Origin: Saccharomonospora cyanea NA-134
Lineage (GTDB): Bacteria > Actinomycetota > Actinomycetes > Mycobacteriales > Pseudonocardiaceae
Assembly: GCF_000244975.1 (NCBI RefSeq)
Contig: NZ_CM001440.1
Location: 4,977,398 to 5,041,397 of the forward strand
Length of the DNA: 64,000 nt
Direction: 5' to 3'
Translations under genes and position numbers: made by a program
The notes under the pieces: generated by a model
The model's input: only the letters and a program-made list of their open reading frames with translations
Databases searched by the model: none
What the model was told of the DNA's origin: nothing
In this document: positions 48,377 to 56,676 of the stretch, in pieces
Numbering within the stretch: position 1 is the first letter of the stretch
Layout of the letters: every line of letters begins with the position of its first letter

Positions 48377-48867
48377 CCTCCGAGCGGCTCCCTTCTCGGG
48401 ATCGCGGCCAGGACGCTGACGCGGTGCGATTCGGCCGTGTCGCCGGCAGGTGTGTGGCGGGGGACGCGGAGCGAGGCGGCCACCACCCGTGCCGACCACC
48501 GCCGCAAGGATCGAAGCTTCACCGTCTTTTCCCTCTCTCGTGGTGGCGCGAACCAAACTCGGTGAATGGGCTTCACAAAGTAGCGCATCTTTACCTGTGT
48601 TGTTGGTACTTCCGTCGAAATTCGTGTTCGGTCACGATGTCGACGCGGTCGAGGCCGCTGCCGGTCAATGCGCGGAACTTTTCGCGTACCGGCCCGATCG
48701 CTGTGCCCCCGCACGGGGGCTCCCTGCCCGGGGAGCACGTCGTGCCGTCTCGCGCAGAGGCGTTCGGCGGAGCTTGAGTTACCCCACCTACCTGCTGACT
48801 GCTACTGATCACTCACGCTAAGTTGGGTACCGCGTGACAACACCCGACTTCCCAAGGAGCCCGCCTC
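48377..48867. other. Intergenic region between two divergent operons
   Basis: About 490 bases with no convincing gene; open frames there are short, Arg/Pro-rich and overlapping. It must hold the promoters of the DUF6232 pair (minus) and the FtsK operon (plus). The part just before 48868 is lower in GC (GACTGCTACTGATCACTCA) and is the best promoter area for the FtsK operon. Confidence 0.5.
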
Positions 48868-49128
48868 ATGCCCGGTGTGGAAGAGATTCGTGCGGGGATC
48901 GCCCTCGCGAACGAAAAGGCTTCCGCCAGCATCGCCGCCCTGCAACAGGCCGCTCAAGCACTTGAGGAAGCACAGCAATCCCTGGCTCAGGCCACCGCGG
49001 GCAGCACGCAGGAGGAGATCAACCAGGCACACGGCCTGCTCGCGGAGGCGCTGCAGACGGTGACGGGCACGCAGAGCACCATCCTGGCGTGCATCTCGTC
49101 CGCCGAGAGCTACTCGGCTCGGCTCTAG
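48868..49128 (+). CDS. Small coiled-coil protein, first gene of FtsK operon
   Basis: 86 residues, almost wholly helical: EEIRAGIALANEKASASIAA, LQQAAQALEEAQQSLAQ, EEINQAHGLLAEALQTV. A Gly-Ser break (ATAGSTQ) separates two helices, as in WXG100-like helical hairpins, but no WXG is present. AAGGAG lies 8 bases before the ATG. I recall similar proteins labelled DUF6244. It is probably a structural partner or substrate of the ATPase encoded two genes downstream. Confidence 0.82.
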   Translation: MPGVEEIRAGIALANEKASASIAALQQAAQALEEAQQSLAQATAGSTQEEINQAHGLLAEALQTVTGTQSTILACISSAESYSARL

Positions 49129-49139
49129 CCTTCGCGCCG

Positions 49140-49385
49140 ATGTCACTGGAGCAGTTGCGGCACCTACTCGCCGAGACGCTGGGCGCGGTCGCCGACGCGC
49201 ACGCCCACAGCGCCCGCGCGAAGGATCTGCTCGACGACTACCGGCGCGTGGTCGTCGAGGTGCAGGCGCAGGCCCAGCCGTGGCTGCCCGCCGAGCTGGC
49301 CAGGGCCGTGGAGCAGATCGACGCCAACCACGCGCGACTCGACACCGTGCGGGGTCTGCTCACGGAGTATCAGTCGAGATTGTGA
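49140..49385 (+). CDS. Small helical protein, second gene of FtsK operon
   Basis: 81 residues, helical hairpin: SLEQLRHLLAETLGAVADAH, AHSARAKDLLDDYRRVVVEV, then PWLPAELARAVEQIDANHAR. It starts 11 bases after the first small gene and ends 3 bases before the ATPase gene. The first gene encodes a protein of similar size and fold, so they may form a heterodimer. The family is not known to me. Confidence 0.78.
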   Translation: MSLEQLRHLLAETLGAVADAHAHSARAKDLLDDYRRVVVEVQAQAQPWLPAELARAVEQIDANHARLDTVRGLLTEYQSRL

Positions 49386-49388
49386 AGT

Positions 49389-52157
49389 GTGCCCATGCGA
49401 CGCAAGGTCGTCGAACAGCGCGCGCGGGTGACGAACGCGCTGGAAGCGCTGCGCCACCAGATCGGGCTCGCCCTCGGCGCCGCCCGTAACGCCCACTCCG
49501 ACGCCGAGGACGCGCTCACGAAGCTGCGGCTGGAACAACTCGTGCTTTCGGTGGGGCTCGACCGCGCCGAGAACGACCCGAAACTCGCCGAGCACCGCGG
49601 GGATCCGGCCATGACCGCCGTGAGGGCGTGGCTGGAGAACGTGCGCAGCCGCTTCTACGCCGACTGGGCCGACGGTCCCGGCCAGTTGCGCGACCTCGTC
49701 GCCTCGGCGGCACCCGGCCCGGCGGGCAGGCCCGGTGGGGAGTGGCTCGGCAGGCTCGGCACCTCCGAAGGCATGCGGCCGCCCGAGCTGTGGCGCATCG
49801 GGGAGGCCACTGTGGACGGATCGAGTGTCGGGCGCACGCCCGGCACCACGCTGTCCTTCGACGTCGCCGTGCCGTTGCTCGACGAGTCACACCTGTCGAT
49901 CACCTCGGCGCCGAAGACCAGGCCCACCGTCGACGCGCTCGTGGAAGGGTTGCTGATGCGGGTGCTCAGCACCTTCACCCCGGGCGCGGTGAAGGTGCAC
50001 CTGTGGGACGTCGGCCAGCTCACGGCCGTACTGCCGAACTTCTACGCGTTGAGCCGAACCAGCGCCGTCACCGTCCACGACCCCACGCGGTTGGTCGACC
50101 TGCTCGACGAACTCGCCGGGCACATCCGCCGCATCCACACCCACACCATGCAGGCGGGCTACCCGTCCCTGCGCGCGATGCGCGAGGCCACCGGCAAACG
50201 CGTGGAGCCGTGGCGGATCGCGGTGCTGTACGGCAACGGTGAGGACCTCGCGCCCGAACACCTGCGGGACCTCAAGCGCGTGGCCACCGGCGCGCTCGCC
50301 GCCGGGATCTCACTCATCCTCGTGGACGTGCCCACGGTGCTGGGCGGTTCGGTGGAGACCATCTCCCTGCTCGACGACCGCCGCGCGGTGACGTCGATGA
50401 CCGGGTCGGGCGTCGAGGTGCGGCTCGACCCGGCGTTGCCCGCCGGACAGGTGGCCGGCGCGGCGGCCCGCATCGCCGACGCGATCGTCACCAGGCAGGG
50501 CGGTCCACGGTCGTTCGCCGACCTGCTGCCGACGGAGTTCGGGCAGGAGTCCTCGGCGCGGGAGCTGCGGACTCCCGTCGGCTTCCACGAAGGCGAGCCG
50601 GTGGAGGTGGTGATCGGCGACGCCACCCCGCACGCCCTGATCGGCGGGCCGAGCGGCTCGGGGAAGACGAACTTCCTCTACGCGCTGCTGGGCGGTCTCG
50701 CGGCCCGTTACTCACCGGACGAGCTGGCGCTGTACCTGCTGGACTTCAAGGAGGGGGTCTCCTTCGCGGGGCTCGCACCCGGCAAGAAGGACGAGAGCTG
50801 GCTCCCGCACGCCCGCCTCGTGGGCGTGAACGTCAACACCGACCGCGAGTTCGGGTTGGCGCTGCTGCGGTTCCTCTCCGACGAGATGCGGCGTCGTTCG
50901 GCGGCGGCCAAGGAGTTCGAGGTCACCAACATCGCGGAGCTGCGCGATGCGGACCCGAACGGGCACTGGCCCCGCATCGTCGCCGTGATCGACGAGTTCC
51001 AGTACCTGTTCGCCGAACGCGACTCGGTGACGGCCATGGCCACCTCGCTGCTGGAGGACCTCGCGAGGCGTGGTCGTTCCCAGGGCATACACCTGATCCT
51101 GGCCAGTCAGGACATCGCGGGCATCGACGCGTTCTGGGGCAAACCCGCGGTGTTCGAGCAGTGCACGCTGCGGATCGCGATGCCGAAGGCGAGGCGAGTG
51201 CTGGCCGAGTCGAACCAGGCGGCCGTGGCGGCGCCGCGCTGGCACGCCGTGGTGAACCACGAATCCGGGGTCGCGCACGGCAACCAGCTCGCGCACATCC
51301 CCGACGCCAGTGCGAAGAACACGTTCCCGGTACTGCAACGGCAGTTGTGGCAGCGCTACGCCACGCACGGGCGGCCGAGGCTGTTCGACGGCGCCGTCGC
51401 GCCGCGCCTCGACGAGTCCACGGCCTTCGCCGCTCTCGAACCCGGCACCGACCGGCCGAGGGCACTCGTGGGGCAGTCGATCGAGGTCACCGACAACGCC
51501 CACGGCGTCGAGATGGCCTCCACGCCGGGACGCAACCTCGCGGTGATGGGCAGCAGCACCGCCGAGGCCCTGTCCGTGCTCGACGCGGCCACCCGGTCGC
51601 TTGCCAGGCAGTACCCGGCGGGTGCGGTGGAGTTCGTGCTCGGCTGTGCCGTGGACACCTGCCTCGGCGAGGTGCGGGCGCTGGCCGACGACCTCGCCGC
51701 CCTCGGGCACAAGGCGGGTGTGGCGACGGCCGGCGAGATCCCGTCACTCGTCACCGAACACACCGAACGGTTGTCCGAACCGGACAGTGACCGGTTTCTC
51801 GTGCTCTACGGCGTGGACGCGGTGCTGCCCGCGCTGGAACGCAAGGAGCCCGGCAAACCCAGCGCGCTGGAGCACCTGCGGACCCTGCTCAAGCAGGGAC
51901 CGGCGAAGGGGCTGCACGTGCTCGGCTGGTGGCGGGGTGTTGCCCGGCTCAAGGACACGCTCGGATTCGGGGGTACCGAGGAGATCGGGGCCTGGGTGGC
52001 GCTCGACGTGCAGGGCAGCGAACTCGCGGCGTTCTGTGCGGGCCAGGTGGTGCAGTGGTCGCCGAGGGCGGGACGGGCGCTGTTCTTCGACCGCGGCACC
52101 CACGCGAGCCCGGAGGTCACCATCCCGTTCCACCGACCGGAGGTCACCGATGCCTGA
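49389..52157 (+). CDS. FtsK/SpoIIIE-family ATPase with one intact and two degenerate modules
   Basis: 922 residues. The N-terminal 150 are coiled coil. The central module is intact: Walker A GGPSGSGKT (419-427), YLLDFKEG, and Walker B VAVIDEFQYLF (Asp535-Glu536), then SLLEDLARRGRSQGIHLILA. A preceding module (about 168-390) keeps the same layout without a P-loop (HLSITSAPKTRPTVDALVEG, VKVHLWDVGQ). A third (about 690-920) has a degenerate loop at MGSSTAEALSVL and FLVLYGVDAVLP. No membrane helix is seen, unlike FtsK or EccC. It probably moves DNA or protein with the small partner proteins. Start GTG 49389 or ATG 49395. Confidence 0.85.
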   Translation: MPMRRKVVEQRARVTNALEALRHQIGLALGAARNAHSDAEDALTKLRLEQLVLSVGLDRAENDPKLAEHRGDPAMTAVRAWLENVRSRFYADWADGPGQLRDLVASAAPGPAGRPGGEWLGRLGTSEGMRPPELWRIGEATVDGSSVGRTPGTTLSFDVAVPLLDESHLSITSAPKTRPTVDALVEGLLMRVLSTFTPGAVKVHLWDVGQLTAVLPNFYALSRTSAVTVHDPTRLVDLLDELAGHIRRIHTHTMQAGYPSLRAMREATGKRVEPWRIAVLYGNGEDLAPEHLRDLKRVATGALAAGISLILVDVPTVLGGSVETISLLDDRRAVTSMTGSGVEVRLDPALPAGQVAGAAARIADAIVTRQGGPRSFADLLPTEFGQESSARELRTPVGFHEGEPVEVVIGDATPHALIGGPSGSGKTNFLYALLGGLAARYSPDELALYLLDFKEGVSFAGLAPGKKDESWLPHARLVGVNVNTDREFGLALLRFLSDEMRRRSAAAKEFEVTNIAELRDADPNGHWPRIVAVIDEFQYLFAERDSVTAMATSLLEDLARRGRSQGIHLILASQDIAGIDAFWGKPAVFEQCTLRIAMPKARRVLAESNQAAVAAPRWHAVVNHESGVAHGNQLAHIPDASAKNTFPVLQRQLWQRYATHGRPRLFDGAVAPRLDESTAFAALEPGTDRPRALVGQSIEVTDNAHGVEMASTPGRNLAVMGSSTAEALSVLDAATRSLARQYPAGAVEFVLGCAVDTCLGEVRALADDLAALGHKAGVATAGEIPSLVTEHTERLSEPDSDRFLVLYGVDAVLPALERKEPGKPSALEHLRTLLKQGPAKGLHVLGWWRGVARLKDTLGFGGTEEIGAWVALDVQGSELAAFCAGQVVQWSPRAGRALFFDRGTHASPEVTIPFHRPEVTDA

Positions 52158-52518
52158 CGAGCCCACGGCCGCCGTGCGCTACAAGGAGATCATGGGCCGC
52201 GCACGCAGGTCGGCCGACGAGCTACGCGAATGGGAACGGCGCCGCATCGACGAGCTGGAATCACAGATCGCCGAGGCGGCCCTGCGTGTCGAACGGCTCG
52301 CCGAACAGGAGGTGGCCGTGCAGGAGCGGGCCCACCGCTGGTGGCGCATGGCCCAGGACAACGTGGAGCGGCTCTCCTGGATCGAGCCCGGCGAGCCACC
52401 ACCGCCGATCACCTCCGCGAGGGGCGAGCACCTCGACCAGCACGTCGAGGAGATCCGGACCGCTTACCGCGAGCTGACCAAGGCGGTCGAGGCACTCGGC
52501 TGGCGAGCCCGTCGCTGA
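52150..52518 (+). CDS. Small coiled-coil protein, last gene of FtsK operon
   Basis: 122 residues, charged helical: YKEIMGRARRSADELREWER, RRIDELESQIAEAALRVERL, AEQEVAVQERAHRWWRMAQD. C-terminal helix is EEIRTAYRELTKAVEALGW. The ATG lies inside the ATPase gene, 8 bases before its end, so expression is coupled. It is probably a regulatory or structural partner of the ATPase. Confidence 0.82.
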   Translation: MPDEPTAAVRYKEIMGRARRSADELREWERRRIDELESQIAEAALRVERLAEQEVAVQERAHRWWRMAQDNVERLSWIEPGEPPPPITSARGEHLDQHVEEIRTAYRELTKAVEALGWRARR

Positions 52519-52639
52519 CGGAGACGAACCCCTTCCGACGAGCCACCAGTCCCCGAAAACCTGTTGGCCCGGCATGGCGGTGATGACTACGGTCCCGCCG
52601 ATGCGGTGCCACCGGCACCCACGGGACGAAAGGCACCCA

Positions 52640-53158
52640 GTGTCCGGATTGTCCACAGTCGAATGGCACACGCGGCGGGAGACCCCGGCGGACAAGGCGG
52701 CCGTGCACGCCGTGCACCGCGCCGCCTTCGACACCGAACTCGAGGCCGAACTCGTCGACACACTGCGGCGGGACCCGGCGTGGATCGACGAGTTCTCCGT
52801 GGTGGTCGAACACTCTCACCACGGGCTCACCGGCCACGCCCTGCTGACTCGCTGCCACATCGGCGACGTCCCCGCGCTGGGACTCGGCCCGGTGGGCGTG
52901 CTGCCGGAACAGCAGGGCAGGGGTGCGGGTTCCGCGGCCGTCCGGGCTCTGCTGCGGGCGGCGCGGCAGGCGGGTGAGTCCTTCGTCGTGGTGCTCGGGC
53001 ATCCCTCGTACTACCCGCGCTTCGGATTCGAACGCGCCTCCACGTACGGGGTCACTCTCCCCGTGGAGGTTCCCGACGAGGCCTTCATGGTGGTGAGCCT
53101 CGACGGGAACCGGCCTCCGAGCGGAGTCGTGCGCTACGCCGCGCCGTTCGGGGTGTGA
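52640..53158 (+). CDS. GNAT N-acetyltransferase (YhbS type)
   Basis: 172 residues. The acetyl-CoA loop is LGPVGVLPEQQGRGAGSAAV (Q-x-x-G-x-G). SFVVVLGHPSYYPRFGFERA is the YhbS-specific segment. The GTG at 52640 gives a normal N-terminus, with AAAGGC upstream. It probably acetylates a small molecule or protein N-terminus; the substrate is unknown. It follows the FtsK operon after about 120 bases and is convergent with the nuclease gene. Confidence 0.9.
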   Translation: MSGLSTVEWHTRRETPADKAAVHAVHRAAFDTELEAELVDTLRRDPAWIDEFSVVVEHSHHGLTGHALLTRCHIGDVPALGLGPVGVLPEQQGRGAGSAAVRALLRAARQAGESFVVVLGHPSYYPRFGFERASTYGVTLPVEVPDEAFMVVSLDGNRPPSGVVRYAAPFGV

Positions 53159-53168
53159 ACAGGTCGCT

Positions 53169-55019
53169 CTACCTCGGAACGAACCGCACGAGCTGCGGGT
53201 CGTGGTCGCTCGCCTGGTCGGCGAACTCCGCGTTGATGTGCACGACGTCGTAGCTGACACGCCGGGGGCCCCCGGAGATCAGCACGTGGTCGAGGACCTG
53301 CGAGTTGCCCTCGTAGACGTAACTGTAGCGCTCGCTCGGCGGCAGCGTGTCCATCAGGGACCGCAGCTCCCCTCCGCGTGTCAGTTCGCGCAGTGTCGGC
53401 GAGAACGGGAAGTCGTTGAGGTCCCCCGCCACGACGACGTTCGCCTTGCGGTCCACCGACAGCAACTCGTCCACGAAGTCCCGCACGAGACCGGCCTGCT
53501 CGATCCGCTGCTGTTCCGAGGGCCGGGCCGGGGGCTGGAACCGGCCGTGGACGGGTTGGTCGCCGCCCTTGGAGGCGAAGTGGTTCGCCACCACGAACAC
53601 CGTGCGGCCCCGGAAGACGAACTCGCCCACGAGCGGCTTGCGGCTGTCCAGCCAGGCGGAGTGCCCCGGGGTGATACGGCCGGGAGACACGGACAACCGC
53701 GCCTTCCTCCGGTCGCCCTCGACCTTCACGGCCGTGGTCGCGTCGCCACCCTCGCGGTCGACGAACCGCACGCGCTCCGGGTTGAACAGGAACCCGACAC
53801 GGATGTTGCCGCCGGGCTGGCCACCGTCCGCGCCCTCCACCGGATCGATCTGCCGCCACTCGTACCGCGGGCCACCGGCCGCCTCGATGGCGTCGGTAAA
53901 CCGGCGCAACGTCTCGTCCGCGGACACCACTCCGTCGCCGACGCCTTCGGTGCCGTTGTCGTCCTGGATCTCCTCCAGCGTGACGATGTCCGGTGCGGCG
54001 AGGTTGCGCACCACGCCCTCGGCGAGCCGGGCGAACTTCTCCTCGCCGTCCACGGCGGACAGGTTCTCGACGTTGTAGGTCGCCACGGCCAACTCGCCCG
54101 GCCGCTGGGCACGCGTGACCTCGCGTTCCAGGCCGTTGTCCTTGACCTCGCCGAGCACGTTCGCCATGAGCGTGTAGCCGCCGTACGAGTCGTACTCCAC
54201 CGGGCCGGACGTCACCCCGGTGAGCGTGTCGCCCGTGTCGGCCGTGGGGAAGGGCCGCTGCGAGAAGGGGATCAGCGACTCGATCTTGAGGATTCCCGTG
54301 TTGGGCCGGTCATAGCCGTGGTAGACGGTGCCGCCACGGGCGCTGGGGTTCTGGGCGGGCTTGGTGGTCACGTACAACTCGTCGTAGTCGGTACTCGGGC
54401 CGACGAGGCGGACGTCGACCACGGACACCAGCTCTCCCTCGTGCGCCTCCCAGAAGTCGAGGGCGTAGACGTCGGGGCGTAGCGGCGCGGCCTCGATGTT
54501 GCCGCCGGGCGACGCGGTCAGTGCGTCCGGCACCGTGTCCGGTCCGATCGCGAGCGCCTCGGGCGGCCGCGTGCCCCGAGCGGTGACCGTCCACTCCGCG
54601 TCGACGAGTTCGGTGGTCGACTGCGCGGCCGTGGTGGCGGGGTCACCCGGGTAGTACTCGGCCACCGTGCCCACCACGGTGACCGCGTCACCCGGCGCGA
54701 CGTCCGGTGTCGTGCGGCCGGTGAAGACGAACAGTCCCTCACTGGTGCGCGGGTCGTCGTCCGGTCTTGGGTCCTGGACCCAGAACCCACGGCTCGATCC
54801 GAACGTGCGGGTGGCCGTCACCACGGCCTCCACGCTCACACGTTCACCTTCGAGGGGTGAGAGCCGCGTCGTGCCCTGGATCTCGTGAACGGGTGTGGGT
54901 ACCGCCTCGGGGGAGTTCGGCTCCGCCGCCACACCGGGTGCGGCGGACACCCCCAGGGTGGCCACGAGCACCGTGAGCACGGTGCTGCCCGTGATCCTCG
55001 CTCTGCGTTGGGAAGACAT
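53169..55019 (-). CDS. Secreted ExeM/NucH-type endonuclease (endonuclease/exonuclease/phosphatase fold)
   Basis: 616 residues, extracellular. The signal peptide is RITGSTVLTVLVATLGVSAA, with cleavage after GVAA. An OB-fold-like region (about 45-220) has EGERVSVEAVVTATRTFGSS and GDAVTVVGTVAEYYPGD. The EEP nuclease domain shows ATYNVENLS, PDIVTLEEIQD (metal Glu), VVANHFASKGGD, VVAGDLNDFPFSP and the final SDHDPQLVRF. It would scavenge or degrade extracellular DNA or RNA. AAGGA upstream favours ATG 55019; the frame is open to 55139. Confidence 0.92.
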   Translation of the reverse strand: MSSQRRARITGSTVLTVLVATLGVSAAPGVAAEPNSPEAVPTPVHEIQGTTRLSPLEGERVSVEAVVTATRTFGSSRGFWVQDPRPDDDPRTSEGLFVFTGRTTPDVAPGDAVTVVGTVAEYYPGDPATTAAQSTTELVDAEWTVTARGTRPPEALAIGPDTVPDALTASPGGNIEAAPLRPDVYALDFWEAHEGELVSVVDVRLVGPSTDYDELYVTTKPAQNPSARGGTVYHGYDRPNTGILKIESLIPFSQRPFPTADTGDTLTGVTSGPVEYDSYGGYTLMANVLGEVKDNGLEREVTRAQRPGELAVATYNVENLSAVDGEEKFARLAEGVVRNLAAPDIVTLEEIQDDNGTEGVGDGVVSADETLRRFTDAIEAAGGPRYEWRQIDPVEGADGGQPGGNIRVGFLFNPERVRFVDREGGDATTAVKVEGDRRKARLSVSPGRITPGHSAWLDSRKPLVGEFVFRGRTVFVVANHFASKGGDQPVHGRFQPPARPSEQQRIEQAGLVRDFVDELLSVDRKANVVVAGDLNDFPFSPTLRELTRGGELRSLMDTLPPSERYSYVYEGNSQVLDHVLISGGPRRVSYDVVHINAEFADQASDHDPQLVRFVPR

Positions 55020-55080
55020 CACCGGCGCATCCTTACCCATTCGGGTGAACCCAGGTAAGCCGCCGTTCGTCGGGCGTGCG

Positions 55081-56043
55081 TCAGGAGGGCGGCGCCTCCG
55101 GCTGTCCCGCCGCCCTGAGCGCGCGCTGCCCCAGCCCACGCAGGTGGTCCACGAGTTCGACCGGCTCGTGGACGCGGAACTCGTGCCCGAGCGACGTGAG
55201 TCCGATGGCGAGCCACTCCACCGTGTCCCCGTGGCACCGGAGCAGGCATCGTCCCTCGTCGATCGGCTCCACCTCGCCCAACCGGGCGTCGAGGAGCTCC
55301 GCGGGCGCGAACACGGTCACCACCGCGCTGTAGGTGGGCGCGAGGCTGTACAGGGAGTCGGTGACGAAGCTCGCCGCGTCCTCGGCGGGCAGTTCGCGCC
55401 CGGCCGCACGGGCACCCGTGGGTAACGGCTCGCTCATCCGGTCCACCCGGAACACCCGCCAGTCGTTCCGGTCGTTGTCGAAGGCGACCAGGTACCAGCG
55501 CCGCCCGAACGGCACGAGCCGGTGCGGGTCGACATGCCGCCGCGACTCCTCACCCTGGTACGAGCGGTACGCGAAGCGCAGCCGTTCGGTGTTGGCGATG
55601 GCACCGGCCACGGTGGTGAGCACCGCGACCTCGACCGTGTCCCCCACCTGGTGGGGCAGCGGATCGATGGCCGTGTTGAGCGTGCCGACCCGGTAGCGCA
55701 GCCGCGACGGCAGCACCTGTTCCAACTTGGTCAGCGCCCGCACGGCGGCATCGCCCAACCCGGCCACCGCGTGCCCGGCGGCGCCCCGCAATCCCACCGC
55801 GATCGCGACGGCCTCCTCGTCGTCCAGCAGCAACGGCGGCAGGGCCGCACCCGCCACCAGTCGGTAGCCGCCCTCGGCGCCCCTGGTCGCCACCACCGGG
55901 TAGCCGAGTTCCCGAAGCCGCTCCACGTCACGGCGGACGGTGCGGGGGCTGACCTCCAACCTGCGTGCGAGTTCGCTGCCCGGCCACTCGCGCGGGGTCT
56001 GCAACAGGGACAGCAGGCTCAGCAGTCGCGAAGGCGTGCTCAT
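55081..56043 (-). CDS. HTH/WYL-domain transcriptional regulator
   Basis: 320 residues. The winged helix SELARRLEVSPRTVRRDVER, then LRELGYPVVATRGAEGGYRL, is the DeoR-like HTH of YafY-type proteins. The WYL core is PHRLVPFGRRWYLVAFDNDR and WRVFRVDRM. It diverges from the VOC gene, with a 12-bp palindrome in between, so it probably controls that gene and itself. Confidence 0.94.
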   Translation of the reverse strand: MSTPSRLLSLLSLLQTPREWPGSELARRLEVSPRTVRRDVERLRELGYPVVATRGAEGGYRLVAGAALPPLLLDDEEAVAIAVGLRGAAGHAVAGLGDAAVRALTKLEQVLPSRLRYRVGTLNTAIDPLPHQVGDTVEVAVLTTVAGAIANTERLRFAYRSYQGEESRRHVDPHRLVPFGRRWYLVAFDNDRNDWRVFRVDRMSEPLPTGARAAGRELPAEDAASFVTDSLYSLAPTYSAVVTVFAPAELLDARLGEVEPIDEGRCLLRCHGDTVEWLAIGLTSLGHEFRVHEPVELVDHLRGLGQRALRAAGQPEAPPS

Positions 56044-56066
56044 GCCTTCCAGAATGCCCGGCGAAT

Positions 56067-56078
56067 AGGACCGGTCCT
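56067..56078. promoter_or_regulatory. Candidate operator (12-bp palindrome) for the WYL regulator
   Basis: AGGACCGGTCCT is a perfect palindrome within the 86-base region between the divergent WYL and VOC genes. The location fits an operator for the regulator encoded next to it. Confidence 0.5.
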
Positions 56079-56129
56079 GACCTACTCGCCTCCTAGCGTG
56101 GTGTCACCAACCACGAGAGGCGGCCCACA

Positions 56130-56609
56130 GTGACCGAGGTCAAGACAGTCCCCGACGGCTACACCACCGTGACGCCGTGGGTGATCTCCCGGGACACCGC
56201 GACGGTCCTCGACTTCCTCGCGAAGGCGTTCGACGCCGTCGAGACCGTCCGCGTGCAGGGCGAGGACGGCTTCGTCGGCCACGCCGAGACCCAGCTCGGC
56301 GACGCGCGGATCATGCTGTTCGACTCGCGCCCGCACTGGCCCGACACACCGGCGTTCCTTCGCCTCTACGTCGCCGACGCCGACGAGACGGTGCGCAGGG
56401 CCGTCGACGCGGGCGCGGAGGTGATCACGCGCCCCACGGAGCTGCACTTCGGTGACGTCGTCGCCCGCGTCCGCGACCCGCTGGGCAACGTGTACTGGCT
56501 GCACCAGCACGTCGCCGACCCCACCCCCGCCGAGCTGGAGGAACGCGCGCAGCGGCCGGAGTTCGTCGAGGGCATGCGGTACGTCACCGGCGCCGACATC
56601 TTCGCCTGA
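56130..56609 (+). CDS. VOC-family (glyoxalase/bleomycin-resistance-like) protein
   Basis: 159 residues, PhnB/YdfO-like VOC fold. Two beta-alpha-beta units are seen: YTTVTPWVISRDTATVLDFL, then RVQGEDGFVGHAETQLGDAR, and FLRLYVADADETVRRAVDAG, then VVARVRDPLGNVYWLHQHV. His and acidic residues at the usual metal sites are partly kept. GTG start. It is divergently transcribed from a WYL regulator, a common pairing in actinobacteria. Confidence 0.88.
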   Translation: MTEVKTVPDGYTTVTPWVISRDTATVLDFLAKAFDAVETVRVQGEDGFVGHAETQLGDARIMLFDSRPHWPDTPAFLRLYVADADETVRRAVDAGAEVITRPTELHFGDVVARVRDPLGNVYWLHQHVADPTPAELEERAQRPEFVEGMRYVTGADIFA

Positions 56610-56676
56610 GCCCGCCCCGACCCGACCGACAAGGACCGGATGACAACCGATCTCGTGGTCCCGCGCGCGCTGCCGG

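Noticed and set aside
48868..52518. Type VII (ESX) secretion locus
   Set aside because: No EccB, EccD, EccE or mycosin genes, no WXG motif and no membrane helix in the ATPase; only a distant resemblance.
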